From Serripes groenlandicus (lineage: Eukaryota; Mollusca; Bivalvia; Cardiida; Cardiidae), in the NCBI GenBank assembly GCA_031761405.1, contig JASEVX010000007.1, forward strand, positions 33,211,677-33,275,676: 64,000 bases of DNA, given 5' to 3'. Numbering within the stretch: position 1 is the stretch's first letter; every line of letters begins with the position of its first letter. The notes beneath the pieces were generated by a model, which saw only the letters and a list, made by a program, of their open reading frames with translations, did no database searches and was not told the DNA's origin. The position numbers were made by a program, and so were the translations under genes. Shown here piece after piece: positions 1 to 11,439 of this stretch.

Positions 1-756
1 TTTGGGATCCATGCAGAATTCTTGTTTCCATGGCAACGAAACGGAAAAAACTTCAAAATTCTTCTTCTCCCAAACTGGTTGGCAGATTTTCAAATAATTT
101 TGTAGAAATGTTCCTTGGATGACCCTCTACCAGATTCCTTCAAGCCATGTTGATTGGTCAAAAAACACGGCCGCCAGGGGGGCGGGGCTATTTTGCCTTA
201 TATGGCTATAGTGAAAACTTAAAAAATCTTCTCCTCCGAAAGTGTCAGGCTGATTTTCAAATGATTTTGTAGAAATGTTCCTTGGGTGACCCTCTATCAG
301 ATTCCTTGAAGCCATGTTGATTGGTCGAAAAACATGGCCGCCAGGGGGGGGGGGCTATTTTGCCTTATATGGCTATAGTGCAAACTTAAAAAATCTTCTT
401 CTCCAAAAGTGTCGGCCCGATTTTCAAATAATTTTGTAGAAATGTTCCTTGGATGACCCACTTTCAGATTCCTTCAAGCCATGTTGATTGGTCAAAAAAC
501 ATGGCCGCCAGTAGGCAGGGTTATTTTGCATTATATGGCTATAGTGAAAACTTAAAAAATCTTCTCCTCCAAAAGTATCTGGCCGATTTTCAAATAATTT
601 TGTAGAAATGTTCCTAGGGTGACCCTCTATCAGATTCCTTCAAGCCAAGTTGATTGGTCGGAAACTATGGCTGCCAGGTGGCGAGGCTTATATAGCTAAA
701 GTGAACAAAAATAAAAAATCAGGTGAGCGATTCAAGGGCCATCATGGCCCTCTTGT
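1..756 (+). mobile_element. Pearl/HINE-like element, 3' part with 167-bp tandem core
   Basis: Cut by the window edge. About four units with a period of 166-167 bp (GTAGAAATG at 102, 269, 436, 602), each with an AAAACATGG(C)CGCCAGG G-rich block. The 3' end has TCAGGTGAGC at 719-728 and the hairpin AGGGCCATCATGGCCCT, then CTTGTTT. Bases 1-700 match 58108-59000 closely. Confidence 0.8.
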
Positions 757-759
757 TTT

Positions 760-1900
760 ACTTAGAAATTCTGGTTAAAGTTTTGCGTGCAACTAAATTA
801 AGAGTCCATATCTCAGTATTTACTTGATGCATTGCATTGAAACTTTTTACAACTCTACCCAACTATCACACCTATGTAGATTATCAAGTAAGATAACTCT
901 ATCCTGCACTTTATGCAAGTTATGGCCCTTTATTTACTTAGAAATTCTGGTTAAAGTTTTGCGTGCAACTAAATTAAGAGTCCATATCTCAGTATATACT
1001 TGATGCATTGCATTGAACCTTTATACAACCCTACCCAACTATCACACCTATGTAGATTATCAAGTTAGATAACTCTATCCTGCATTTTATGCAAGTTATA
1101 GCCCTTTTTTTACTTAGAAATTCTGGTTAAAGTTTTGCGTGCAACTAAATTAAGAGTCCATATCTCAGTATTTACTTGATGCATTGCATTGAAACTTTCT
1201 ACAACCCTACCCAACTATTACACCTGTGTATATTATCAAGTATGATAACTCTATTCTGCATTTTATGCAAGTTATGGTCCTTTTTTTTCTTAGAAATTCT
1301 GGTTAAAGTAAGTTATGGCCTTTTTGGACTTAGAAATTCTGGTTAAAGTTTTGCATGCAACTACATAAAGAGACCATCTCTTAGTAAACTACTTGATGCA
1401 TTGCATTGAAACTTTATACAGCCCTTACCAACCATCACATCTATGTAAACAATCAAGTATGATTACTCTATCCAGCATTTTATGCAAGTTATGGACCTTT
1501 TTGGACTTAGAAATTCTGGTTAAAGTTTTGCAACTACATTTAGAGTGTAATCTCAGTTACAACTTGAAAAATTGCATTGAAACTTTATACAACCTTTCCC
1601 AATTGCACAACTATAAACACTACCAATTAAGATAACTCTATCCTGTATATGGTGCAAATTGTTGCCGTTTTTTTACTTAGAAATTATGGTTAAAGGTTTG
1701 CGTTAAACTACATTAAGAGTCAATATCTTAGTAACTACTTGATGCATTCCATTGAAAGGTTATACAACCCTTTCTAACCATCACACCTATGAAAATAATC
1801 ATGTTAAATAACACTATCCAGCATATAATGCAAATTATCACCCACTAAGAAATTGTGGTTAATGTTTTGCATGCAACTACATTAGAGTCCATTATCTCAG
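760..1900. repeat. Tandem repeat, period about 170-177 bp
   Basis: Units begin ACTTAGAAATTCTGGTTAAA at 760, 936, 1112, 1328, 1505 and 1675, with a truncated unit near 1289 and a degenerate one near 1850. It directly follows the TCTTGTTT end of the preceding element. ORFs here are read-through. Confidence 0.85.
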
Positions 1901-1921
1901 TAACTTAAATAAGTGGTGGAA

Positions 1922-1963
1922 TAGTCGAGCGCGCTGTCCTCCGACAGCTCTTGTTAGCTCAAC
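1922..1963 (+). repeat. Truncated tRNA-derived SINE head
   Basis: AATAGTCGAGCGCGC followed by a TGTCCTCCGACAG hairpin, resembling box A and anticodon arm. It is cut at 1963 by the next element. Confidence 0.35.
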
Positions 1964-3096
1964 TGTGCATAAAGTGCTAAATGTGAGCTATTGTGATCCC
2001 ATTTTGTTCGGCGTCGTGAGGTGTGCGTCGTCATCAATTGCCTTGTTAACACTACAGGCTACATTTTGCATCTGATCGTCATGATAGTTAATCGGAACAT
2101 TCATCTCCATCAAATCTTGGACAAGTTCGAAATAGGACCACTAGAATCAAATTGAATGAAAATCTTGTTAACGCTCTGAAGGCCACATTTTTAACTTTAG
2201 CATGTTGAGTTATGTCGGATCAAAAAGTAGGTCACTAGATCAAATTGAAGGAAAATCTTGTTAACTCTAGAGGCCGCAATTTATGCTTCAGCATTCTAAT
2301 ATTTTGTCAGAATGATTGTCTTTATAATATCTAGGTCAAGTTTGAATATGGTCATATTGGGTCAGAAACTAGGTCACTAAGCCAAATTGAAGGGAAATCT
2401 TGTTAACACTGTAGAAGCCGCATATTTTGCTTCAGCAGCTTAACATTTGGTCATAATGTTTATCTTAATGATGTCTAGGCCAAGTTTGAATATGGGTCAT
2501 GCCGGGTCAAAAACAAAGTTACTAGTTTAAATTGAAGGAAAATCTTGTCAACACTCGGGAGGAAGCATTTTTAGCTTCAGCAGCTTTAAATGTTGTCAGA
2601 ATGTTTGTCTGAATGATATCTAGGTCAAGTTTGAATATGGCTCATATTGGGCAAAAAACTAGGTCACTAGGCCAAATTGAAGGGAAACCCACTCTGGGGA
2701 TCACTTGTTTTACGAAGACTCATATAATGGAGATACTTTAAAAATCTTCTTGTGTGAACGTAGAATGTCCAGTCTTTTGATATTTGGTATGTATCTTCAT
2801 CTAGTTGACCTGTTCCAAGATTGTTCAAATTAAAGCCCATGGCTAAACAATGGCCCATCCCGGGTCACTTGTTTTACATAATATTATACTTGTATAGGGA
2901 AAAACTTGTCTAAAAGTTGATGTTTGAAATCTAACTTCATCTAGTGGACCTCTACCAAGATTGGTCAAATCTTAGCCCTGGTGTCAAAAATGGCCCCAGC
3001 CTGGGTATCACTTGTTTTACATACACTTGTTTAGGTAAAACACCTTAAAAATATTCAGGTGATCGATTTAGGGCTATTTTGGACCTCTTGTTAACT
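1964..3096 (+). mobile_element. HINE-like element with 143-bp tandem core
   Basis: The 5' end TTAGCTCAACTG is followed by a subterminal hairpin (ATGTGAGCTATTGTGATC). The core repeats GTCACTAGGCCAAATTGAAG with a period of 142-145 bp (about 2231, 2373, 2518, 2663). The 3' end is TCAGGTGATC (3055-3064), a degenerate hairpin and CTCTTGTTA. 3097-3350 continues with another stretch of the same core. Confidence 0.7.
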
Positions 3097-3350
3097 TGAG
3101 CATTTTGAAATCTTATCAAAATTATTGTCTTGATGATATCTAGGTCAAAGTCAAATATGGGTCATATTTGGTCAGAAACTAGGTCACTAGGCCAAATTGA
3201 AGGGAAATCTTGTTAACACTGTAGCGGCTCCATTTCTTGCTTCAGCATCTTCAAATTTTGTCAGAATGTTTGTCTTAATAATATCTAGGCCAAGTTCTAG
3301 TATGGGTTACATTGTATTAAAAACCCCTGTCACCAGGCCAAATTGATGCT

Positions 3351-4215
3351 TCCAAAGTCTTCTGCTGCAGATTTGCATTATGAGGAAATGGGTTATGACT
3401 CTTTGTCAAGTTTTATTCTATAAAATTCTTGCTTGCTCTGTACAACCAATTCACAGGGATTTTTTCCTGTTTTCACCACATGTGACATAATTATGTGGAA
3501 GGTCTGTGATGCATTTAACATAAACAGCCTACAGGGTTACAATTTGCAGGTCCTGGCTTTAACCCTTCTATCTCCCCCCTCCAAAAAAATAAGTAACCAC
3601 AGACCATGTATATTATTCAGTACTACACAGGTAGTAAGGCAATAGAAATGATGGAAGAGTTTTGTAATGATAACAAATTGTTTTCAAAGGAAAACAGATG
3701 ATTTATCAGTAGATCAGTGAATGAAAGTGTGGCAGACAGATTGAAAGACACACAGACAGACAGACACATCAAAATTTGAAAACAACTGGGAAAAAATATA
3801 CATAGTTATACATGTAGTCGCTTCAAACCTGTTATCTTCATACAGATATGAAGACCTGTAATAAACTTATTTCATACGATGTTTTGCAACTTTGTATCAA
3901 ACTCATTCGATTAAATTGATTGATTTTGCAATATTTTTAACAGATGTTCAAGCAGAAGACTGTAAATACATCGCATTAGGTAATGAGGGGTGTAAATACA
4001 AAAACATGCATGTACAAGAGGAATAGATGTTTCAATGTTAAACATGTGTTTGTAAATGTCATAAAAATCATTTGTACATAGACATAGATAACCCTTATTC
4101 TTTTTAACATGAGTATCAACTATCTCTTTCCTGAATACAGCATACCTGTAGGAAATGACAATGAAGAAACATCAGAAGAAAACAAAAAAAACGCTTTTCG
4201 TTAATTGGTCATACA
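3351..4215. other. No recognisable gene or element
   Basis: AT-rich, with short CA/GACA-rich runs near 3735-3765. I see no splice-bounded exon. Confidence 0.5.
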
Positions 4216-4440
4216 TTTGTTTCTGTTCTGAAGATTGACTTAATAAAATGCCTCCTTGGCACTCAGGATTTTGCATTTTGACTCTGTGAATTGTGGGGTT
4301 CGATCATCATCATTACGTCTGACATTTGGTATCAGGATAAATGGACCAGTGGTACTGGTCACCTACCTAGGAAATGCAGTAATATAAGTGAACAATTGTT
4401 AGAAGCGGTGTTAAACACAAAACCATTACCTGGTAACTAT
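4216..4440 (+). repeat. Degenerate SINE
   Basis: A box-B-like GGGGTTCGATCATC at 4296 and the tail segment GGATAAATGGACCAGTGGTA then TACTGGTCACCTACC, which recurs at 32155-32195 and about 28590. The end reads AGAAGCGGTGTTAAACAC. Confidence 0.5.
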
Positions 4441-4471
4441 CTTTAACCTTGTGATCAGGAGAATGGAACCA

Positions 4472-4701
4472 TTAACCCTTTCCCTGATACAACAATTCTG
4501 CAGCAGACGACTTTGAACACATTTTGTCAAAACATAGAAAATCTCTATAATTGAATGGATAACCTATGACTTAAAGTGGAAAACAATGTGGCAAAAGGAG
4601 AAATTGCACGTTTTGTGCAATTTCTTCTTTTGTCACTATGTTTTCAAATAGCCGTCTGCTGCAGAGGTGTCAGAAAGCGTCTATATGAGGGAAAGGGTTA
4701 A
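4472..4701 (-). mobile_element. TTAA MITE (CCCTTTCC family), reverse orientation
   Basis: TTAA duplications at both ends. Order: left arm with GCAGCAGACGACTTTGAACA, a perfect hairpin GAAATTGCACGTTTTGTGCAATTTC, and the arm GTCTATATGAGGGAAAGGG. Forward orientation is defined here as starting CCCTTTCCCTCATATAGACG. Confidence 0.85.
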
Positions 4702-4931
4702 CCCATTACTTCACATGACTTTTGAAAGGTTGTCTGCTTTACAATCATCAGACGAACAATTTCGACTATCTAGAAAACTGAAAAATTTATATTGATAATT
4801 AAAGAGTTGAAAATATTGCAATAAAAGGTGAAATTGCTCCTTTTGAGCAATTTCACCTTTTATTGCAATGTTTTCAAAAGTCATGTGCAATGACAAGTGT
4901 CAAATGTCGTCTGTGTGAAGTAATGGGTTAA
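4698..4931. mobile_element. TTAA MITE of a second family (TIR CCCATTACTTCACA)
   Basis: Shares its left TTAA with the preceding MITE. The ends CCCATTACTTCACA and TGTGTGAAGTAATGGG are inverse. The inner hairpin AAAGGTGAAATTGCTCC/GAGCAATTTCACCTTT resembles the first family. Confidence 0.8.
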
Positions 4932-5071
4932 AGGAACAAAACTCTAGCCTGCTTGCTTCTAGAGTTAATCTCACATTTTTTTTATTTTTTTTAATTATTA
5001 TTTTCTCAATTTATTTCCAATGGACCAATTTCAATCTGTTCTGCGGAATGCTTTTGTTGTATGGAAAACAT

Positions 5072-5298
5072 GAACCCTTTCCGACCTGCAGACACATTTT
5101 GACGCAATTGCAGCAGACGACTTTTGAAATTGTTGTGGCCAAAGGTGATATTTCTCATGATGAGCAATTTCTCCTTTGGCCACAAGGTTTTCAACTTTAT
5201 TTAACAACTAAGCTATCTTTTATGGAGGTTTTCAGGTGTTTGTCACTATGTTTTCAAAGTCATCCGCTGCAGATTTGTTGTAGGTGGGAAAGGGTTTA
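5072..5298 (+). mobile_element. TTAA-type MITE, GGCCAAAGG subfamily
   Basis: AACCCTTTCCGACCTGCAG to GTAGGTGGGAAAGGGTTT; the hairpin is built on TGGCCAAAGGTGA/CCTTTGGCCACA. The TTAA sites have decayed. Confidence 0.75.
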
Positions 5299-5458
5299 GG
5301 TAAATGGAGACATTGCTTGATACAAGCGACTGAAAATATGGAGGAAAAAGTAAAGAAAATATCTGTTTATTATTATGAATCTTGTATAGTGTTGAAAACA
5401 TGGTAAAAGTAGAAATTGTGTTTTAAAACGAGCAATTTTTTCTTTTGCATCAGCTTTT

Positions 5459-5685
5459 TTAACCCTTTCCTCATACATACGCTTTCTGACGCCTCTGCAG
5501 CAGACAGCCTTTTGAAAACATTATGACAAAAGGAGAAATTGCTGAAAACAAGCAATTTCTCCTTTTGCAACAATGTTTTCCACTTTTAGTCATAGGTTAT
5601 CCATTCAGTTATAGAGATTCTATTTTTTGACAAAATATGTTCAAATTCGTCTGCTGCAGAATTGTTGTACGAGGTAGAGGGTTAA
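5459..5685 (+). mobile_element. TTAA MITE, forward
   Basis: Both TTAA sites are intact. The inner hairpin is AGAAATTGCTGAAAACAAGCAATTTCTCC. Confidence 0.8.
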
Positions 5686-5953
5686 AAGACTTCTGCTACA
5701 TTTAAATCAAAATGCTTCTGCATGTGGAAAAGGGTCATGTAAGTGGAAACAGGAAGTGTTTAAAGTCAAAGGGTATCTTAGCGACAGGGGCCATCTGTTA
5801 TTAATAAGGTTCAGTACCAGTGGTCCAGCACTTTAGCTCAAAGTGATTTCTCAGTAGATGTGCCAACGATAACATAAACCTTCATACCTCTGCAGAGCTC
5901 CAGATAAGGGGCGTTTTGCATGTTCTAAAATTCTTATTTGACCTCCAAACCCT

Positions 5954-6013
5954 ATGTTGTGGGTACTCAAAGAATCGTCTCACTAAGACGATTCTTTTGA
6001 GTGCCCACAACAT
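5954..6013. repeat. 60-base foldback hairpin
   Basis: Arms of 27 and 29 bases (ATGTTGTGGGTACTCAAA... and its complement), loop CACT, with one mismatch and one gap. Degenerate relatives at 35571-35630 and 41693-41715 suggest a foldback element rather than an RNA gene. Confidence 0.7.
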
Positions 6014-6256
6014 TGTTTCAATGAGTGCTAACAAAGATATCGTCGAAGCAATACCTGTTTTCTCTCCATTATCTTGTGCTCTGCTGCTGTACGCGTCTAT
6101 TAACACTTTTCAATTTGCTGGCGCATTTTGTGGCATCTAAAGCAGGCAATTTTTTGATGGGATATTGGTTTGCATCAGCAGCAGATGAAAGTTGAAAACA
6201 TTGTGCCAAAAGCAGAATTTTCTGAAAGTGAGCAACTGCTCCTTTTGCCACAGTTT

Positions 6257-6886
6257 TTAGCTCACCTTAGCACGAAGTGCAGGGCGAGTTATTTTGATCA
6301 CCAATCATCCATCTTTTTGTCGTTTCACATTTTTCTACAAACATCTTCTGCTCCTAAACTAATGAACCAAATTAAAATAATTTCACAAGAATGTTTCTTA
6401 GGTGGTACTGTTTCAAAGCTGTTCAAAGAATTTAATTCCATGCTGAACTTTGGTTGCCGTGGCACCAGTAAGACGGAATTATCCCAAAACTTAAAAAATA
6501 TTCTTGTTCAAAATTACTGGCCAGATTTTAGAATAATATGGCACAAATGTTCCTTGGGTGACCAAGATTGTTGAAATTGTTCAGATTTGTGTATAAACAT
6601 AGCAGCCAGGGGGAGGGGCTTGTTTCCTTATATGTATTTATACTGAAAACGTTTAAAATCTTTTTGACCAAAAGTATAGGCCTGTTTGGAAAATAATTTG
6701 GCAAAAAAGGTTCCTTGAGTGACCCTATACCAAGAGTGTTCACATTATTCTGATTCCATTGATAAACATGGCCACAAAGGGACAGGGCTCTTGTTACTTA
6801 TATGTATAGAGTCAGTAATAACTTTGAAAACTATTGACGTTCTATTTAATAAGGTGAGCCATATAGGACCATCATGGTCCTCTTGT
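6257..6886 (+). mobile_element. HINE-like element inserted in a MITE
   Basis: 5' TTTTAGCTCACCTTAG; two degenerate core units; 3' AAGGTGAGCC and the hairpin AGGACCATCATGGTCCT, then CTTGTTT. Its left flank (to TTTTGCCACAG) and right flank (TTTCAATTCTATTCAATG) are the two halves of one MITE, spanning about 6165-6990. Confidence 0.75.
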
Positions 6887-7236
6887 TTCAATTCTATTCA
6901 ATGATTAGACTTTGATTAATAGAATTTTTATTTTTTTACCGAGATGTTTTCAAAATCATGTAGACTGGGGGTTTGCTATGGGGTAAAGGGTAAACTGTTT
7001 ATTTTTTATTTGATATATTAACAGTCATCTGCTTTGAAAACAGAAGATGTAAGATTTTATAACATAACTATTGAAGGTTAACTTTAAAGTCTGATACTGA
7101 TTTCTCTATTTTATTAAGCAAATTCTTTACCAAAAAGACAAAATTGCCAAATTTAGATTAAAATTTAAAAAAAAGACCTAAATTTTAAAGCCAATTTCAG
7201 TCTTGAATTTTCTGTTCAATTTTTATGCTGTTTCTG

Positions 7237-7481
7237 TTAACCCTTTCCGAATGCAGACACATTTTGATGCTTTTGCAGCAGACGACTTTTGAAACTCTGA
7301 GGCACAAGGAGAAATTACTCATGATTAGCAATTCCCCTTCTTATTCCCCTTCTTCCACAATGTTTTCAACTGTATTCTATAATTCAATGCCTTAACTATT
7401 TTTTTTATAAAAATAGTCCATATTTTGGCTTAGATTTTTCCAATGTCTGCTGCAGATTTTTTGTATGTGGGAAAGGGTTAA
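7237..7481 (+). mobile_element. TTAA MITE
   Basis: TTAACCCTTTCCGAATGCAG to GTATGTGGGAAAGGGTTAA, with both target sites present. The inner hairpin is eroded. Confidence 0.8.
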
Positions 7482-7629
7482 TTTCTGATCAGTGAATAAT
7501 TTATGTGCTGCACAAGAGGAAATTAACTCTGTTGGTAATTAAACAATAATTGAGCTTTCTTGTTGGAGAAAAAATAGTCTAAAGAAATCTAAAAAGTCTG
7601 CAGATACTAACCCTTTCCATTTTGATGAA

Positions 7630-7830
7630 TAACTGATGGTAGCAGCAATGCTGGCTGTCAGGGGCTGTGAGTTCAAACTCGAATCTGGCCAATATTATTT
7701 CCACTAATGGGCTAACAGTCTATGCGGAAAAGCTGCCAGTTGCTTTGAGATGAGTGGAGTACTGGTGTGAAAATCCAGGAAATATATGAGCAAGTCACTT
7801 AGTGATTGACTGAATTATTTTTGAAAACAA
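7630..7830 (+). repeat. Degenerate SINE-like repeat
   Basis: A box-B-like GAGTTCAAACTCGAATC near 7670 and a body (TCTATGCGGAAAAGCTGCCAG) that recurs at about 28150-28175 in another copy. Confidence 0.4.
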
Positions 7831-7913
7831 ACTTAATCAAGTTAGATGAATATAATTATGATCATACGGGTGAACAAATATGAAGACTCCAGATTTTTTC
7901 TTCTTCAAATGTG

Positions 7914-8117
7914 TAACCCTTTTCCAAATGCAGATGATTTGTTGCTTCACAGCAGACTACTTTTTAGAAACCGTATGGAGAATAATGAACAATTCCTTTT
8001 TTCTCACAATGTTTCATTCATTTCAAAAAGTGTACATTTACATTTATATTTTCCAAATGTTCCTGCAAATATTAAATTTGCCTGCTGCAGATTTTTTATC
8101 TGGGAAAGGATTGAATT
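7914..8117 (+). mobile_element. Degenerate MITE
   Basis: AACCCTTTTCCAAATGCAG to TCTGGGAAAGGATTG. The open frames across it (7846-8241) are read-through. Confidence 0.6.
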
Positions 8118-8427
8118 TGAAAGGAAAACAAACTTAAAGAGGAATTTAACCACTTACATGACATATTGCTCTGAAAACAGGGAACCAGGAAATATAACGT
8201 TCAGATTAGAAAAAACACTAAATTGTGTTAGAAGAAAATGAAAACATTGATAGCAATGGAGAAACAGCTGTAACTTTTAGGTAATTTTTCAATTTCAGAA
8301 ATATTTTTGTAATTTGGCTGATATGCTGATATGTAAATAATTATTGTCTTCTGTATCAGGTAAAAGTTTACCCTAGATAATGACTTCCATTATAATCATT
8401 ATGGTTCAGCTTTTCTTATATGAACTG

Positions 8428-8660
8428 CCTTGTTGTTGCAGTCTGATAGAGCATCTGCCTCGAGTGTGGTTGCAGGTTTGGTCATACCAAAGACTTTAAA
8501 AAAATAGTATTAATGCCTGCCCTCCTTGGTTGCAGGGTAAGCATTATGAGTGGCTGGGTAGTGCATTTTGACGCAACTATTCTACAGTAGACGACTTTCA
8601 AATTTTTTGGAAATGACAAATGCACTTTAATATAGAGAAAATTCTCCTTTTGCCATAATT
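8428..8660. repeat. SINE fragment and half MITE
   Basis: 8435-8560 has a box-A-like TGATAGAGCATCTGCC and the segment TTTGGTCATACCAAAGACTTT, also seen at 28465-28490. 8566-8660 is half a MITE ending TCTCCTTTTGCCATAA, cut by the next element. Confidence 0.45.
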
Positions 8661-9265
8661 ATGTCTCCCCCTGTATACAGGGGAGATATATTGTTTTTGT
8701 CCTTGATGTGTGTCTGTCCCAAATCGTGTGAGCTCCATATCTCCAAGGTGGCTTGAAGGATTTTCATGAAACTAGGGTCACATGTTCACCTCATCAAGGC
8801 GATGTGCAGAACCCAGGTCTCGACCATACTGGTTCAAGGTCAAGGTCACGCTTGAAGGTCAAAGGTTTGAGGCTTTATTTTGTGTCCGTTCCATATCTCC
8901 AAGACAGCATGAAGGATTTTCATGAAACTTGGGTCACATGTTCACCTCATCAAGGCCATGTGCAGAACCCATGTCTCGACCATACCAGTTCAAGGTCAGG
9001 CTTGAAGGTCGAAGGTTTGAGGCTTTATTTCGTGTCCGCTCCATATCTCCAAGATGGCTTGAAGGATTTTCATGAAATGTTACAGCTGCAGTAAAGAGAT
9101 GTGTTATTGTAAACCATTTGCTATCATGTCCACTTTGTACACGGTCAAGATAAAATTATTAATTAAAAGTTGAATACTGTCGGACTTGGCCAAACTTTTG
9201 TCTGCTTTATAGGTTGGAATGTTTTTGAGAGATTTTGACAGATATTTCATTTGAGGGGGAGACAT
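8661..9265 (+). mobile_element. Element with 11-bp inverted repeats and about 153-bp tandem core
   Basis: ATGTCTCCCCC (8661-8671) and GGGGGAGACAT (9255-9265) are exact complements. The 5' end also folds on CCCCTGTATACAGGGG. Three units start CCATATCTCC at 8734, 8891 and 9041, and each holds runs of TCAAGGTCA-type motif. The 113-codon ORF at 8753-9094 is a translation of the repeat. Confidence 0.75.
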
Positions 9266-9310
9266 CTGTTTTTGTGTCAAAAACAATTCTAGTGTTTTAA
9301 CCTGGTTTCA

Positions 9311-10357
9311 TTAGTCGCCGGGCAGAAGCCCGCGACTTCTATTTTTAATAGGTTTTCGGAAATCACATGGGAGGGCGGCTTATTATTAGAAAGAAACAAA
9401 TCTAGATGATTTGAACATATTACAATTGTGGTTGTTTACGAACACTAATAAATGACACATCTAAAATGAAATAAATATTCCGATTTTTTAATGTTTGCAG
9501 TTTTTTTTTATTTCACTCGCATTTAAGTTTTTTGTCTTATTTACGAAGATAAAAGTGGTCCGTTCAAGACGTGAACCAACACCCCCTAATGCAGACTCTT
9601 ATGTGTCATCATTGAGGTCAATTTCGGATTCTCCTTTTAATAGCAATTTTAACTTACTAAATGTTGTTTTCATGTTCAAAGAGATGTCTTGATTTGTGTA
9701 GAATTCATTTAATAATGTTAATCCATGAATATCTAAAGTAGGAACTGTTTCTAAGCTAAATATAGACCCTATTCTGTTGTGTAGTTTCGTGACCTTTAAC
9801 ATCGATTTTCGCGCATGCGCATTTCGATATGAAAAAGCGAGTGATATTATTTTATTTTAGACAAGTACAAGACGAATGTTTGACGCAAAGCGTCAAAGAG
9901 AAGCCGCAATATTTCGTTGTACATGTAGAAATAAGAAAAAAAGAACATTTTTAAATCCACAAACAATAGAACAATTTAAACTGTAGACGGTAATGCTGAT
10001 ATATTTCTCCTTTTGAAGACTTTTGTTTTCTTCAAATTACCTCCCTTTAAAGCAATACCAGGATATTTACCTTGTGATTCGAATAAGATTGACAAACATT
10101 GAAATTATATGAATGAATACTATTATTTAAATAAGTAACAACAGCAAAATTAAATTTAAGCCAAGATAAATGTGTACACATTTCGTTAATTTTTTATAGA
10201 TACCCTAATGTATAGGTATGAATATAAAATTTATAAGCAAATGTTTTCATTTCAACGTTCCTAATGTTTGAATAGACTAAGGAAAGTCAAGAATACATAA
10301 ATAAATCAATGCAGTCTTTTCCGGCGACATTGATGCCTTGCATCAACTTTCTCTTGT
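9311..10357 (+). mobile_element. HINE-like family B, copy 1
   Basis: The 5' end TTAGTCGCCGGGC folds with GCCCGCGAC. The subterminal GTCGCCGG (9314) is complementary to CCGGCGAC (10321-10328). The 3' hairpin TTGATGCCTTGCATCAA is followed by CTTTCTCTTGT. A palindromic GCGCATGCGC lies at 9811-9820. The interior has small ORFs conserved in copy 2 (minus strand 9599-9802, MLKVTKLHNRIGSIF) with no recognised function. Confidence 0.8.
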
Positions 10358-10524
10358 GACTTATTTATAAGGATTTACCAAATCTGTGTGTAGACATATT
10401 CTGATTCCTCTGCCTTGTTGACTTGTTGTATTTTGGAAAGAGTTCAAATAAATCATTTGCCATTAGGACATAACAGCATTGGTCCAGGAAAAGAGAAAAA
10501 GTTATTTCAAATTATTTGTTTTGC

Positions 10525-11400
10525 ACAAATCACAAATCTGCAGCATTCGACTTTGAAAACGGCCTGGCAAAAAAAATGGAATATCTCTATTTATTGGATA
10601 GAGGTGAAAGCATTTGTGGCAAAAGGAGATATTGCTCATGATGAGTAATTTCTTCTCCCTTTGTCACAATGTTTACAAAAGTCATCTACTGCAGATGTGT
10701 CAAAAAGCTTCTGCAAGTGGAAAAGGGTTATCTATAATGTAGGAAGATGGTTATTATTCAGGATCCATACACCTGGTTACTGCCCCAGAATTGTTTGTGA
10801 ATTCTTTTCATCTAAAACAAAGCTATGTTTATAAAGTTCTATAAATATGAGATGATGGGAAATAGATTGTTCACCCTTATCTTCAGATTGTCAATTTTTG
10901 CTCTTCTTTGTATGGATACTTGTTACCCTTCCCACATGAAGACATATATAGGCATTTCTGCTTATGCCACAACCTATTCTCCTCTATTCAATGGTTAAAC
11001 TTTCATTTCTGCAGCAGACGACTTTGAACGTATTTTGTCAAAACATAGAAAATCTCCATAATTGAATGGATAACCTATGACTAAAAGTGGAAAACATTGT
11101 GGCAAAAGGAGAAATTGCACGTTTTGTGCAATTTCTTCTTTTGTCACTATGTTTTCAAAAAGTGTCTGCTGCAGAGGCGTTTATATGAGGGAAAGGGTTA
11201 AAGAGATTTTCAAGATGTTTGAAAGTTGTCTGCTGTAGTCTATAATGCATGTGGGGATAGGTTTACAGTTTACAGCACACAGAGCAACAGATTGCTTTCG
11301 ATACTTCTGCAGCAGACAACTTTTGAAAACATTTTGTAAAAAGAGAACTTACTGTAAACAAGAATTTCTCTTTGTACCAAGCTTTTAGCTGGGTTAGGGG
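10525..11400. mobile_element. MITE cluster: 10525-10731, 10995-11201, 11303-11390
   Basis: The middle copy is reverse-oriented and complete at its right end (GGGAAAGGGTTAA, 11189-11201). The first lacks its left terminus. The third is a right-truncated half running into a tttagctgggttag fragment. Confidence 0.65.
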
Positions 11401-11439
11401 GGTAAGTACCATTCTAGGTCAAGTTTGAGAAAAGACTTA

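Noticed and set aside
7846..8241. 131-codon ORF
   Set aside because: Crosses a degenerate MITE; no splice sites or family motifs.
8753..9094. 113-codon ORF with internal amino-acid repeats
   Set aside because: It is the translation of two to three units of the 150-157 bp tandem core; no start context and no coding signature.
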